In this document: piece by piece, positions 25,348 through 34,153 of the stretch
Numbering within the stretch: the first letter of the stretch is position 1
Layout of the letters: the number at the start of each line of letters is the position of its first letter
NCBI GenBank assembly: GCA_900544175.1
Contig: UQUN01000002.1
Location: 124,001 to 188,000 of the forward strand
From: an uncultured Alistipes sp.
GTDB lineage: Bacteria; Bacteroidota; Bacteroidia; Bacteroidales; UBA932
Reading direction: 5' to 3'
Length of the DNA: 64,000 nt
The notes under the pieces: model-generated
What the model saw: only the letters and a program-made list of their open reading frames with translations
What the model was told of the DNA's origin: nothing
The model's database searches: none
Program-made: the position numbers and the translations under genes

Positions 25348-25602
25348 ATGGGAAATAAACAGTTTGAAATTCTTGAAGAAGGTAGGCTGGACTATTCGGG
25401 ACAGAACATTATTACAGGAGGTAAAAATCCTACTTGCGAACCAGCCAAGAAGTATGTTACTTTTGACGATGGGACGATATATTGCCCTTCAAAGTATACA
25501 AACTGCTCAAAGACAACTGAAAAAATTTCGTGCTCTATACAGGGTGGATATTTTGGAATGCCTATAACTGATACTGACTCTGATGTGGAGCCTGTGCAAT
25601 AA
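25348..25602 (+). CDS. Ribosomal peptide precursor 1 (cluster 1), GG-type leader
   Basis: An 84-aa precursor. The leader MGNKQFEILEEGRLDY...NIITGG is nearly the same as that of precursor 2 (MKNKNFELLEEGRLDY...SIITGG) and ends in Gly-Gly, the cleavage site of C39-type peptidase transporters such as the one encoded downstream. The core carries four cysteines in the pattern C, then YCPSKYTNC and a later C in KISCS, with a shared DDG...YCP segment, and an acidic tail. The cysteines are likely targets of the radical SAM enzyme in the cluster; the modification is unknown. Confidence 0.8.
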   Translation: MGNKQFEILEEGRLDYSGQNIITGGKNPTCEPAKKYVTFDDGTIYCPSKYTNCSKTTEKISCSIQGGYFGMPITDTDSDVEPVQ

Positions 25603-25767
25603 TTGTGTATCATAAATATCTGAATTATTTACCAGGCTATATGTCCGATAATGCCCCTAAGATATGGCTCTGAGGAAATTATTGTATTGCAAGTGCTATA
25701 GGCCGCAGAACTGAACCCTTAGATGTTTTATCAAAACATATACGCCACAAAGCACAAGGAGGTTGAT

Positions 25768-25857
25768 ATGACACCACCAAACTCGTCCGATTCTGGCACA
25801 GACAGGCCGAGGACACCCATGCCAGACGGCAGTCCGACTCCATCTGCCGATACCTAA
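25768..25857 (+). CDS. Small proline-rich ORF upstream of precursor 2 (conserved family, copy 1)
   Basis: A 29-aa frame (MTPPNSSDSGTDRPRTP, then MPDGSPTPSADT) with a strong ribosome binding site AAGGAGG 7 bases before the ATG. Two further intact copies precede the cluster 2 precursors (42702-42809 and 44181-44309), sharing TDRP, a following P, DGSPTP and a final Asp. Conservation at the protein level, the repeated position ahead of precursor genes and Shine-Dalgarno sequences argue that it is translated. It is hydrophilic with no signal peptide, GG site or cysteine. Function unknown. Confidence 0.6.
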   Translation: MTPPNSSDSGTDRPRTPMPDGSPTPSADT

Positions 25858-25898
25858 AAAGGGAGGAATAAATGTACAATTTAAAACAAAATAGAACA

Positions 25899-26165
25899 AT
25901 GAAAAATAAAAATTTTGAGCTCCTTGAAGAAGGTAGACTGGATTATGCAAAGCAGAGTATCATCACTGGTGGTGGGTCATTATCGTGCAAAACAAAAGGA
26001 GTTGACTATTACTTCGTAACAGGCGATGGTGATTCGCATTGCCCTAAAAGGTATAGAAGCTGCACATTAGCCAATGGCAGACTCGTATGCGCTCAAAAAG
26101 ACGGGTATGAAGGCCCTACGGGTCCTGCCGGATATTGCGACACTGATATAGTTCCCTTTCTATAG
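25899..26165 (+). CDS. Ribosomal peptide precursor 2 (cluster 1), GG-type leader
   Basis: An 88-aa precursor starting at MKNKNFELLEEGRLDY by homology with precursor 1; an in-frame ATG 9 codons earlier (25872) has a better Shine-Dalgarno (GGGAGG) and is a real alternative. The leader ends IITGG; the core carries cysteines in SCKTKG, HCPKRYRSC and LVC, aligned with precursor 1, plus one more Cys in GYCDTD. A collagen-like GPTGPAG segment is unusual. It is followed by the exported HEXXH protein, maturase and exporter genes on the same strand. Confidence 0.8.
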   Translation: MKNKNFELLEEGRLDYAKQSIITGGGSLSCKTKGVDYYFVTGDGDSHCPKRYRSCTLANGRLVCAQKDGYEGPTGPAGYCDTDIVPFL

Positions 26166-26241
26166 CTGGCTATGATTTCATTAAGGATGGATAATCTCTG
26201 GGTTGTCCATCCTTATTAAAATCAATAACAAAGAGAAGAAT

Positions 26242-27708
26242 ATGAGAAGAATTGCAACAGTGCTGTTATGCGTAGTTTCAGTCGCTGCCAGCTGTTGGGC
26301 ATCGCCGTCTGTCACCGCATTTGTGGACGAGAAGCAGGAGCTGTCGGCCACCGTATGGATCTTGGCCGGATGTGAGGAGTATGACCGGGGCGTGTACCCT
26401 CCTTACTACCGCGACATCCAGCGGTATTTCAAGGATTTCAAGTCCCATCCAGTCATGGAGTTTATCCGCGAGATGCGGGATGCTCCGGACACGGTCTATG
26501 TAGTATCATACAACTCCGTTCCCTGTGCCGCGCGGCTGCTCTACATCGAGGACGGTCACGTGAGGGTCAAGGAAGGCATCGACATAGCGGAGTATTTCCG
26601 TACCCAGGACCCGAGATGGACTGAGGAGAATTTCCTGAAGTACGCCGCCCTGCTGGACGACTTCTACGTGAAAAGTGACTACCACCGGTTCTTCGAGAAG
26701 CACTCAAAGCTGTACAGGGAGTATGCGGACTCGCTGCAGGTCGGAATGAGACGGCTTATAGATCCGGAGTGGTTTCAGGATGTCTACGGCGAGCCGCTCC
26801 CGGACGTGTCCGCCTGTGTCAGCCCGGCATACGCCTGGAACAACTACAGCGGTCCTGATACTCTGACCCAAAGGCTGCTTGGCTATGAGAGGACGGGCTA
26901 TTATCCCCTTATCGGAGTCAGCTCAAAGCCCAAATATGCATCGAATATGAATGTCAAAGGACAGACTACCATTCATGAGATATCCCACAGTTTCACCAGC
27001 CCCGTACTCGAGCAGTACGAGGATGAACTGCTGGAGATAGGCGAGGCCATCTACCCGTATGTGGCTCAGGAGCTCTACCGGGCCGGATACGATGCGTCTG
27101 CTGTATGCGGAGAGTTCTTCAACTCCCTGATGACCAATCTGTACCTCAAAGAGGTATATCCGTCAGTCCTCAGAAATTCCATTAAAGCAGACCAGAAACA
27201 CGGCTTCGTATGGATGAATGAGGCGGTGGACTTCATGGACAGGTTCACTGGTAACAGGGACAGATACCGCACCATAGACGATTTCATGCCGGAGTTTGTG
27301 GAGTACATGCGCTCCGTGGCCTCACGGATGGACTCCATCGCCAGGAGGCCTACAGTCAAGGAGATAATCCCCGCCGTAGGCTCCACGGTAAGCCCCGACC
27401 TTGAGGAAATCCGCGTGATATTCTCAGAACCTGTCGGAAACGTGTTTGGATATCTACCGGATCCTGAACGTGAACGAATCTGGCCGAATACATGGGCTAG
27501 ATACAGAAGGATGGCCAAAAAGATAGGCAGGGACGGTGAATTTGGTTATTACGAGAACGACACCACTTTCGTATTCAAGATAGGAGTCCCTTTGGAGTCC
27601 GGTAAAGAATACGGCATCAGACTCCCTGAGACAGCTGTTGTTCAAGCTGAAAACCACTACATTCGCATGGGCAACGATACCATAGACATTTGGTTCAAAG
27701 TAGAATAA
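26242..27708 (+). CDS. Exported HEXXH metalloprotease-like protein (DUF4932 type)
   Basis: A 488-aa exported protein. Signal peptide about 1-22 (RIATVLLCVVSVAASCWA). The core holds the zinc-protease motif in TTIHEISHSF (about residue 252), followed by acidic helices that could give the third ligand. Residues about 370-480 resemble a bacterial Ig-like domain (PTVKEIIPAVGSTVSPDLEE, then IRVIFSEPV). The overall pattern matches DUF4932-containing proteins of Bacteroidota. Position between precursor and maturase suggests a role in peptide processing, resistance or competitor degradation; all three are inference. Start set at the ATG before the signal peptide. Confidence 0.75.
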   Translation: MRRIATVLLCVVSVAASCWASPSVTAFVDEKQELSATVWILAGCEEYDRGVYPPYYRDIQRYFKDFKSHPVMEFIREMRDAPDTVYVVSYNSVPCAARLLYIEDGHVRVKEGIDIAEYFRTQDPRWTEENFLKYAALLDDFYVKSDYHRFFEKHSKLYREYADSLQVGMRRLIDPEWFQDVYGEPLPDVSACVSPAYAWNNYSGPDTLTQRLLGYERTGYYPLIGVSSKPKYASNMNVKGQTTIHEISHSFTSPVLEQYEDELLEIGEAIYPYVAQELYRAGYDASAVCGEFFNSLMTNLYLKEVYPSVLRNSIKADQKHGFVWMNEAVDFMDRFTGNRDRYRTIDDFMPEFVEYMRSVASRMDSIARRPTVKEIIPAVGSTVSPDLEEIRVIFSEPVGNVFGYLPDPERERIWPNTWARYRRMAKKIGRDGEFGYYENDTTFVFKIGVPLESGKEYGIRLPETAVVQAENHYIRMGNDTIDIWFKVE

Positions 27709-27727
27709 TTATATAAGAGACCGTTTT

Positions 27728-29065
27728 ATGATTGTATCAAAATACACTTTCTTGATTCCTTATTCTGACAGGCGTTATTTATATAACACCATGTCCAATG
27801 CTCTTTTGGAACTGGATGAGGTATCATATTCCCGTCTGGATAAGTGCAGGCGGGAACAGTGTTCTGTCAGTAAGGAGGATTTTCCCGACGAACTGTATGA
27901 AATGCTGAGAAGAAAGCACTTCATCGTGGACAACGACTATGATGAGTATCTGCTGTACAAGTCTATAATGCTGACTCAGAGAGAGCAGCGGACATTCTTG
28001 CATCTGACGCTTGCCCCCACCATGGAGTGCAATTTCAGATGTTTCTATTGTTTTGAGACAGAGAAACCCAAAGGGAAAATGTCGCCAGGCACTATGGACA
28101 GTATTGTCAAATACATATCCTCCTCAAATAAACTTGAAAAAATATACCTCACCTGGTTCGGCGGGGAGCCGCTTATGGCCCTTGACGAGATGGTGACATT
28201 CTACGACAAATTAATGGCAGTCTACCATAAGGACTTCGCGTCCAACATAATCACCACTGGATACTATCTTGACCGTCACGCCATCTCAGTTTTACAGAAA
28301 ATCAATGTTGGCAGCGTTCAGATAACATTGGACGGGAACAGAGAGCATCACAATAAGATAAAGCGCACTCCTGAATGTCAGGATGTGTTCGGCAGGGTTC
28401 TGGACAATATTGATATTCTCACAGCGACAGCTCCTGAAATTGACGTGGCATTCAGAATCAATCTTACAAAGCAGAATGTCGGGGACTTTACAGAACTTTA
28501 CCGGTACCTTGCCCGAAGATACCATGGAAAGAAAGTCGTTATTGTCCCAGCATTTGTCCGCGACAGGACTGACTTCTCTCATGACAACTCATATTGCGTG
28601 GATAGGGATGGTATCGTCAGCTTTGTACTGAGTCAGTGGAATAATGAGCGTATCTACTCACCATGGCTTGAATATCCCAGTTCGGCATGTAACGAATGTG
28701 CGATCAGGGATAAGATGTCCATATCATTCGATTCGGAAGGATATGCATACAAATGTTGGGAAACCATAGGTAAACGGAAACATGCAATAGGGAAAATCAA
28801 GGAAGACGGCACTATAGGAGACGTGAACACCGTCTTGTTGAACAGGCAGCTGTACGGAGCCGATATATTTGACGATGATAAGTGCAGAGAATGTGTCTAC
28901 CTGCCTATCTGTCACGGAGGATGTCCTATGGAGAGAATTGAGAACCTCATAGACGGCAAGCGCAATGATGTATGCACATCCCACAAAGACCATATAGAAG
29001 AGTTCATGAAGATTCACATTGACATACTCAATGCAAACAGGTTGAAAAAGCATACCGGAGACTGA
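27728..29065 (+). CDS. Radical SAM/SPASM peptide maturase (cluster 1)
   Basis: A 445-aa enzyme. The N-terminal roughly 80 residues look like a peptide-recognition region. The radical SAM cluster motif CNFRCFYC (CxxxCxxC, about 101-108) is followed by the TWFGGEPL motif. The C-terminal SPASM/twitch cysteines appear in SSACNEC, YKCWE and CRECVYLPICHGGC...C. The family installs thioether or carbon cross-links in ribosomal peptides. Its substrates are probably the two precursors upstream. The stop overlaps the ABC transporter start (TGATG). Confidence 0.93.
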   Translation: MIVSKYTFLIPYSDRRYLYNTMSNALLELDEVSYSRLDKCRREQCSVSKEDFPDELYEMLRRKHFIVDNDYDEYLLYKSIMLTQREQRTFLHLTLAPTMECNFRCFYCFETEKPKGKMSPGTMDSIVKYISSSNKLEKIYLTWFGGEPLMALDEMVTFYDKLMAVYHKDFASNIITTGYYLDRHAISVLQKINVGSVQITLDGNREHHNKIKRTPECQDVFGRVLDNIDILTATAPEIDVAFRINLTKQNVGDFTELYRYLARRYHGKKVVIVPAFVRDRTDFSHDNSYCVDRDGIVSFVLSQWNNERIYSPWLEYPSSACNECAIRDKMSISFDSEGYAYKCWETIGKRKHAIGKIKEDGTIGDVNTVLLNRQLYGADIFDDDKCRECVYLPICHGGCPMERIENLIDGKRNDVCTSHKDHIEEFMKIHIDILNANRLKKHTGD

Positions 29066-31290
29066 TGCCTATGAAAAAGTTTCCTTCCTACCGCCAGCTT
29101 GACACGATGGACTGCGGCCCGACCTGCCTGCGTATTATCGCCTCGCATTACGGGCGCAGCTGGTCCCTGCAGACCCTACGCGAGAGGTGCCACATCTCCC
29201 GCGAGGGCGTCTCGCTGCTTGGCATCAGCGACGCGGCGGAGGCGGTGGGATTCCGCACAATGGGCGTGAAGCTGACGTTCGGACAACTATGTGAGGAGGC
29301 CGTGCTGCCATGCATCGTACACTGGAACCAGAACCACTTCGTCGTGGTCTACCGCATAGAGCGCCGGCGTGGCAGGACCTGGGTACACGTCTCCGATCCG
29401 GCCTCCGGGCTGCTCCGCTACACTCAGGAGCAGTTCCTGAAGTCATGGATATCAATCCGTGGAGAAGATGCTGTGGACAGTCCGGCCGAAGGTCTGGGCA
29501 TCGCCCTGCTGCTGGAGCCGACCCCGAAGTTCTACGAGGAGAAAGGGGAGGAGGAGAGGCGATTGGGATTCCAGGGCATGCTGGAGTATCTCCGCCCCTA
29601 CAGGCAGTTCATCGTCCAGCTCCTGCTGGCCATGCTCACGGGCAGTATCATCAGCCTAATCCTGCCTTTCTTGACCCAGTCCGTCATTGACACCGGTATC
29701 GGCACCGGGGACCTCCATTTCGTCGTGGTGCTCCTCGTCGCACAGGTGGTGCTCGTCCTGGGCCAGACGGCCAACGAGCTGATCCGCAGCTGGCTGATGC
29801 TGCACATGACCACCCGCGTGAGCATCTCCCTTATCTCCGACTTCCTGGCCAAGCTGATGCGTCTTCCCATCTCGTTCTTCGACTCGAAGATGACCGGCGA
29901 CATCATGCAGCGCATCGGGGACCACAGCCGCATCCAGACCTTCCTGACGGGCTCTCTGCTGAGCATCGTCATGGCGGCCGTGACGTTCGTGGTCTACTCC
30001 GCTGTCATGGGCGGCTACGACCTGAGGATCCTCGGCATCTTCATCCTCGGCAGCGCCCTCTACATAGGCTGGGTGTTGCTCTTCCTCAGGCGCAGGCGCA
30101 AGCTGGACTACATGCGCTTCCAGGAGGCGGCGGCCAACCAGAGCAGCATCGTGCAGCTCATCGCGGGGATGCAGGACATAAAGCTCAACGGCTGCGAGAG
30201 GCAGAAGCGCTGGGAGTGGGAGCGCATCCAGGCGCGCCTGTTCAATGTCAGCGTGAAGGGCCTCGCCCTCGGGCAGACGCAGCAGGTGGGCGGTACCTTC
30301 ATAGACCAGATCAAGAACGTGCTTATCTCGTTCCTCGCGGCCAAGGCGGTCATCGACGGGGACATGACCCTCGGTATGATGACCGCCATGCAGTACATCA
30401 TCGGCCAGCTCAACGCCCCCATATCGCAGTTCATCGGCTTCGTGCAGGAGGCGCAGGACGCGAAGATATCGCTGGAGCGCCTGGGCGAGATACATGAGCG
30501 CAGGGACGAGGAGGACGCGGAGGGGGACTATATCCGCGAGATACCCATCGGTGCGGACATCGAGTTCAGGAATGTGGATTTCCAGTACAACGGCCCGCAC
30601 TCGGAGAAGGTGCTGGACGGGGTAAGCGTGACCATACCGCATGACAAGGTCACGGCCATCGTCGGGGCCTCGGGCAGCGGCAAGACCACCATGGTGAAGA
30701 TGATGCTGGGCTTCTACGAGCCCGTCTCGGGAGAGGTGCTGCTGGGCGGACGCCGCATCGGGGACTACAGTCCCTCGGTGTGGAGGGAGCAGTGCGGCAC
30801 CGTGATGCAGGAGGGGTTCGTATTCTCCGACACCATAGCCGACAACATCGGTGTGTCCGACGAGAGCCCTGACATGGAGCGGGTGCGTCAGGCCGTGGAG
30901 ACGGCCAACATAGGGGAGTTCATAGACGGCCTGCCCCTTAGGTACAACACGAAGATAGGGGCCGAGGGCAACGGTGTCAGCACCGGACAGAAGCAGCGTC
31001 TTCTAATAGCCCGTGCCGCATACCGCAACGCCCGCTACCTCTTCCTGGACGAGGCCACCAACTCCCTTGACGCGAACAACGAGAAGGTGATCATGGAGAG
31101 GCTCGACACCCTGTTCCGGGGCAAGACCGTAGTCATCGTGGCCCACCGTCTGAGCACTGTGAGGAACGCCGACAACATCATAGTGCTGGACAAGGGCCGT
31201 GTCGTGGAGCAGGGCACCCACAGGGAGCTGACGGAAAGGAGGGGATACTATTACAGGCTGGTGAAAAACCAGCTGGAACTCGGAAACTGA
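29065..31290 (+). CDS. C39 peptidase-containing ABC transporter (cluster 1)
   Basis: A 741-aa PCAT. Residues 1-140 form the C39 cysteine peptidase: catalytic Cys17 in MDCGPTC, His in IVHWNQNHFV and Asp in VSDPASG. A six-helix transmembrane domain spans about 165-430. The nucleotide-binding domain has Walker A GASGSGKTT, the Q-loop MQEGF, signature VSTGQKQR (a common variant of LSGGQ), Walker B YLFLDEA and the H-loop AHRLS. It should cut leaders after Gly-Gly and export the core through the HlyD/TolC partners that follow. GC is clearly higher than in the KAP gene downstream. Confidence 0.96.
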   Translation: MPMKKFPSYRQLDTMDCGPTCLRIIASHYGRSWSLQTLRERCHISREGVSLLGISDAAEAVGFRTMGVKLTFGQLCEEAVLPCIVHWNQNHFVVVYRIERRRGRTWVHVSDPASGLLRYTQEQFLKSWISIRGEDAVDSPAEGLGIALLLEPTPKFYEEKGEEERRLGFQGMLEYLRPYRQFIVQLLLAMLTGSIISLILPFLTQSVIDTGIGTGDLHFVVVLLVAQVVLVLGQTANELIRSWLMLHMTTRVSISLISDFLAKLMRLPISFFDSKMTGDIMQRIGDHSRIQTFLTGSLLSIVMAAVTFVVYSAVMGGYDLRILGIFILGSALYIGWVLLFLRRRRKLDYMRFQEAAANQSSIVQLIAGMQDIKLNGCERQKRWEWERIQARLFNVSVKGLALGQTQQVGGTFIDQIKNVLISFLAAKAVIDGDMTLGMMTAMQYIIGQLNAPISQFIGFVQEAQDAKISLERLGEIHERRDEEDAEGDYIREIPIGADIEFRNVDFQYNGPHSEKVLDGVSVTIPHDKVTAIVGASGSGKTTMVKMMLGFYEPVSGEVLLGGRRIGDYSPSVWREQCGTVMQEGFVFSDTIADNIGVSDESPDMERVRQAVETANIGEFIDGLPLRYNTKIGAEGNGVSTGQKQRLLIARAAYRNARYLFLDEATNSLDANNEKVIMERLDTLFRGKTVVIVAHRLSTVRNADNIIVLDKGRVVEQGTHRELTERRGYYYRLVKNQLELGN

Positions 31291-31297
31291 CAAAGCC

Positions 31298-32620
31298 ATG
31301 CCGGACAACAGAAGACATATAGCTACGGAGCACAGCGAGGAGGCGCAGCAGATACTGGGGCGCATCCCGTCGTGGATTGTAAGGTGGGGTGTGACCGTGA
31401 TATTCGCGGTCTTCGCCCTCATACTCATCGGCTGCTGCATCATCAAGTACCCCGAGAGGGTCACTGCGACCGTCACCATCACCACCGGCAACTCACCCGT
31501 GGACGTGGTGGCAGGGGGCGGCGGCAATCTGGAGCGGATACTCGTCTCCAGCGGAGATTCCGTCAGCGCCGGGGGCATCCTCGGAGTCATCCGCTCAAGC
31601 GCCCGCTGGGAGGACGTGCTGGAGGTGGAACGACGTCTGAAAGAGACGGACGGGATGCCGCCGGACTCCCTCGCGTCGCAGAATTGGGTTTATGCCGACT
31701 GGGGCATGGGGAACATCCAGAGCGAGTGGTCCGCGTTCTCCACCGCCTGCCGCCAGCTGCGCGAGTACATTGAGAGGGACGTCATCAGCCGCAGGATGGA
31801 GCTTGTGAGGGACCAGATATCCAAGCAGAGGGAATACTACTCCCGGATGCAGGCCCAGGAGACCGTCATGCGCGAAGACCTCGCATATGAGGAGCGCGGT
31901 TTCCGCAGGGACTCCTCCCTCTATGCTCATGATGTCATCTCCGAGACCGAATACGAGGAGTCCGTCCGCAGTCTGCTGCAGGCGCGCAACGGCATGATAT
32001 CCTTCCGCTCGCAGATGACCTCCACCGAACTCGCTGTACTCCAGCTGGAGCAGCAGCTTGTGGAGCTGTCCATCCAGCGCGATGACGAGATCCTGTCGCT
32101 TGAGCGGGAGATGGCCGCCTGCCGCGAGCGTCTGACGGCCCGGATACGCAGCTGGAGCCTGAGCAGCCTTCTCACCTCGCCCATGGACGGCAGGGTGTCG
32201 TTCGTGAGGAAATGGGACGCGGGCCAGTTCATCAGCGCGGGCGAGTCTTTCGTGACCGTCGTCCCCTCCGTGGAGCGGAACCCGGTGGGTATAGTGAAGG
32301 TGCCGCAGGCCAGTTTCGGCAAGGTGAGCACGGGGCAGAAGGTCAATGTCCGTCTGAACGGCTACCCCTACATGGAATACGGCCTGCTCGTGGGCGAGAT
32401 CGGGTACCTGTCGTCCGTACCTGAGGCCGCCGCCGGCTCTCAGACGGAGCCTCAGTACACGGCGGAGATAGTCTTCCCCGACGGCATGGTGACGACCTAC
32501 GGCAGGGAACTGAGGCTGATACAGAAGATGGACGGCACGGCTGAGATAATCACCCAGGACCGCAGGCTCATAATGAGGTTCCTCGACCCCATCGCCGCGC
32601 TTTTCAAAAACGGAATATGA
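31298..32620 (+). CDS. HlyD-family membrane fusion protein (cluster 1)
   Basis: A 440-aa periplasmic adaptor. One N-terminal membrane helix (VIFAVFALILIGCCIIKY), a split lipoyl domain (NSPVDVVAGGGGNLERILVS and, after the coils, SPMDGRVSFVRKWDAGQFI), a long coiled-coil hairpin (about 140-280, rich in E/R/Q) and a beta-barrel domain near VGIVKVPQASFG. It links the ABC transporter to the TolC-like channel as the second part of a type I system. It follows the transporter by 7 bases and overlaps the next gene by 4. Confidence 0.92.
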   Translation: MPDNRRHIATEHSEEAQQILGRIPSWIVRWGVTVIFAVFALILIGCCIIKYPERVTATVTITTGNSPVDVVAGGGGNLERILVSSGDSVSAGGILGVIRSSARWEDVLEVERRLKETDGMPPDSLASQNWVYADWGMGNIQSEWSAFSTACRQLREYIERDVISRRMELVRDQISKQREYYSRMQAQETVMREDLAYEERGFRRDSSLYAHDVISETEYEESVRSLLQARNGMISFRSQMTSTELAVLQLEQQLVELSIQRDDEILSLEREMAACRERLTARIRSWSLSSLLTSPMDGRVSFVRKWDAGQFISAGESFVTVVPSVERNPVGIVKVPQASFGKVSTGQKVNVRLNGYPYMEYGLLVGEIGYLSSVPEAAAGSQTEPQYTAEIVFPDGMVTTYGRELRLIQKMDGTAEIITQDRRLIMRFLDPIAALFKNGI

Positions 32621-33987
32621 CCATGAGGATGACACTGAGAACCATAACCGCCGTATCAGTCATGCTGTCTCCGTGCCTTATGGCGGCGCAGGAGGCCGAC
32701 AGCCTGAGACGGTGGACCCTGGATGAGTGCATAGACCGTGCCCTGGAGCACAACATCGAGTTGAGATCCGAGCGCCTGTCGGTGGAGGAGCGTGACATAT
32801 CCCTGTCCGACAGCCGGTGGGCATTCGCTCCGGGCCTCTCGGCGTCGGCCGGATACAACCTGTCCATAGGCCGCGTCCTTGACGAGACCACATACGATTT
32901 CATTACCAACGAGACCGTGGGGAGCTCCAGCGCGTCCGTGTCCGGAAGCGTGCTGCTCTTCAACGGCCTGCGCAACCTCCGCCAGCTGCAGTACTCCAGG
33001 CTTGACCGCGAGGCCGCCGCACTGCAGGTGGAGAAAGCCGCGGATGACCTGCGGCTCAACGTCACGGCCTACTTCCTTGAGGTGCTCTGCGCGTGGGAGA
33101 ACATACGTGACTGCGAGGCCGTGGCAGCCTCGCTGAGAAAGCAGGAGGAGCATACATCGGAGAAGGTCAGGGCGGGCAAAGTGACCCGCGCCGACCTTCT
33201 GCAGATACAGTCGCAGCTGTCCGAGGCGGAGAACAGCCTCATCGTCGCGGAGCACTCATACGGGATGTCCAGGCTCAATCTGTGCCAGCTTCTGGAGATA
33301 GAGGACTACAGCTCGTTCATCCCGTCCTTCGACAGCGGGGACAGTCTGGAGTATGTCCCCAAGGACTACGCCGCCATACTCGACGGGGCGGAGCGTCTGC
33401 CGGAAATCGGCCTCGCGCGTAAGGAGGTGGAGCTGGCCCGGAAGAACGTCCAGCTGGCACGCTCCTCATACTACCCGTCCCTGACTCTCAGCGCCGGATA
33501 CGGCAGCAGCTACTCCAATGTCAGGCAGAAGATCATACCGAACGGAGACGGCACCTATACATACAGCCCGTATCCGTTCATCGAGCAGTACAGGGACAAT
33601 GCCAGCGCGTATGTGTCCTTCGGCCTTAGCGTGCCGATACTCAACGGCATGTCGGCGCGCAACGGCGTGAGGAGAGCCAAGGTGCAGCTTCAGCGCAGCG
33701 AGCTGGCACTGGAAATGGCCAGAAAGAGCGTGAGGAAGGACATACTGCAGGCAGCCATGGACACCGAGGCCGCATGGAAGAAATACACAGGCTCCGTCAG
33801 CTATCTCAGCTCCGCCCGGGAGGCAGCGCGGCAGATAGGCGTCAAATACGAAGCCGGCGCGGCCACTGTCGTGGAGTACAACACGGCCATGTCCACGCTG
33901 ATCGAGGCGCAGACCCAACACCTGTCGGCCAAGTACGAGTATCTGTTCAAGCTCAAGGTGCTTGAGTTCTACGAGAGCAGACAATAA
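32617..33987 (+). CDS. TolC-family outer membrane channel (cluster 1)
   Basis: A 456-aa outer membrane efflux protein with signal peptide (to about residue 24) and two repeats of the OEP fold: WTLDECIDRALEHNIELRSE opens the first, and LPEIGLARKEVELARKNVQL marks the second. Helical stretches end in AQTQHLSAKYEYLFKLKVLE. With the HlyD and C39-ABC proteins it makes a complete tripartite exporter for the mature peptides of cluster 1. It overlaps the HlyD stop (ATGA). It is the last gene of the plus-strand operon. Confidence 0.93.
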   Translation: MTMRMTLRTITAVSVMLSPCLMAAQEADSLRRWTLDECIDRALEHNIELRSERLSVEERDISLSDSRWAFAPGLSASAGYNLSIGRVLDETTYDFITNETVGSSSASVSGSVLLFNGLRNLRQLQYSRLDREAAALQVEKAADDLRLNVTAYFLEVLCAWENIRDCEAVAASLRKQEEHTSEKVRAGKVTRADLLQIQSQLSEAENSLIVAEHSYGMSRLNLCQLLEIEDYSSFIPSFDSGDSLEYVPKDYAAILDGAERLPEIGLARKEVELARKNVQLARSSYYPSLTLSAGYGSSYSNVRQKIIPNGDGTYTYSPYPFIEQYRDNASAYVSFGLSVPILNGMSARNGVRRAKVQLQRSELALEMARKSVRKDILQAAMDTEAAWKKYTGSVSYLSSAREAARQIGVKYEAGAATVVEYNTAMSTLIEAQTQHLSAKYEYLFKLKVLEFYESRQ

Positions 33988-34102
33988 AAAGAATAAATAA
34001 AGTTAGGAAACTGTTTCTAACGACCCGGAATCTTTATCCTTTGATAAGTCTTGAAATGGAAATGTCCGGCCCTAACAGAAGGTTAATATCTTTCTCGACT
34101 TA

Positions 34103-34134
34103 TTTGCAGATGGCATCAACAAGCCATCTGCAAA
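34103..34134 (+). terminator. Hairpin closing cluster 1
   Basis: Perfect 12-bp inverted repeat TTTGCAGATGGC / GCCATCTGCAAA with an 8-base loop, followed by TTTCTT. It lies between the convergent TolC and KAP genes, so it may serve both, although the T-runs are short. Confidence 0.55.
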
Positions 34135-34153
34135 TTTCTTAATTCAGTTATTG

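Noticed and set aside
29656..30642. 328-codon minus-strand frame across the cluster 1 ABC transporter
   Set aside because: A GC-rich shadow: the opposite strand encodes intact transporter motifs, and this product is an unstructured His/Leu/Asp-rich string.
31595..32635. 346-codon minus-strand frame across the HlyD gene
   Set aside because: Antisense to a clear membrane fusion protein; no recognisable protein features.
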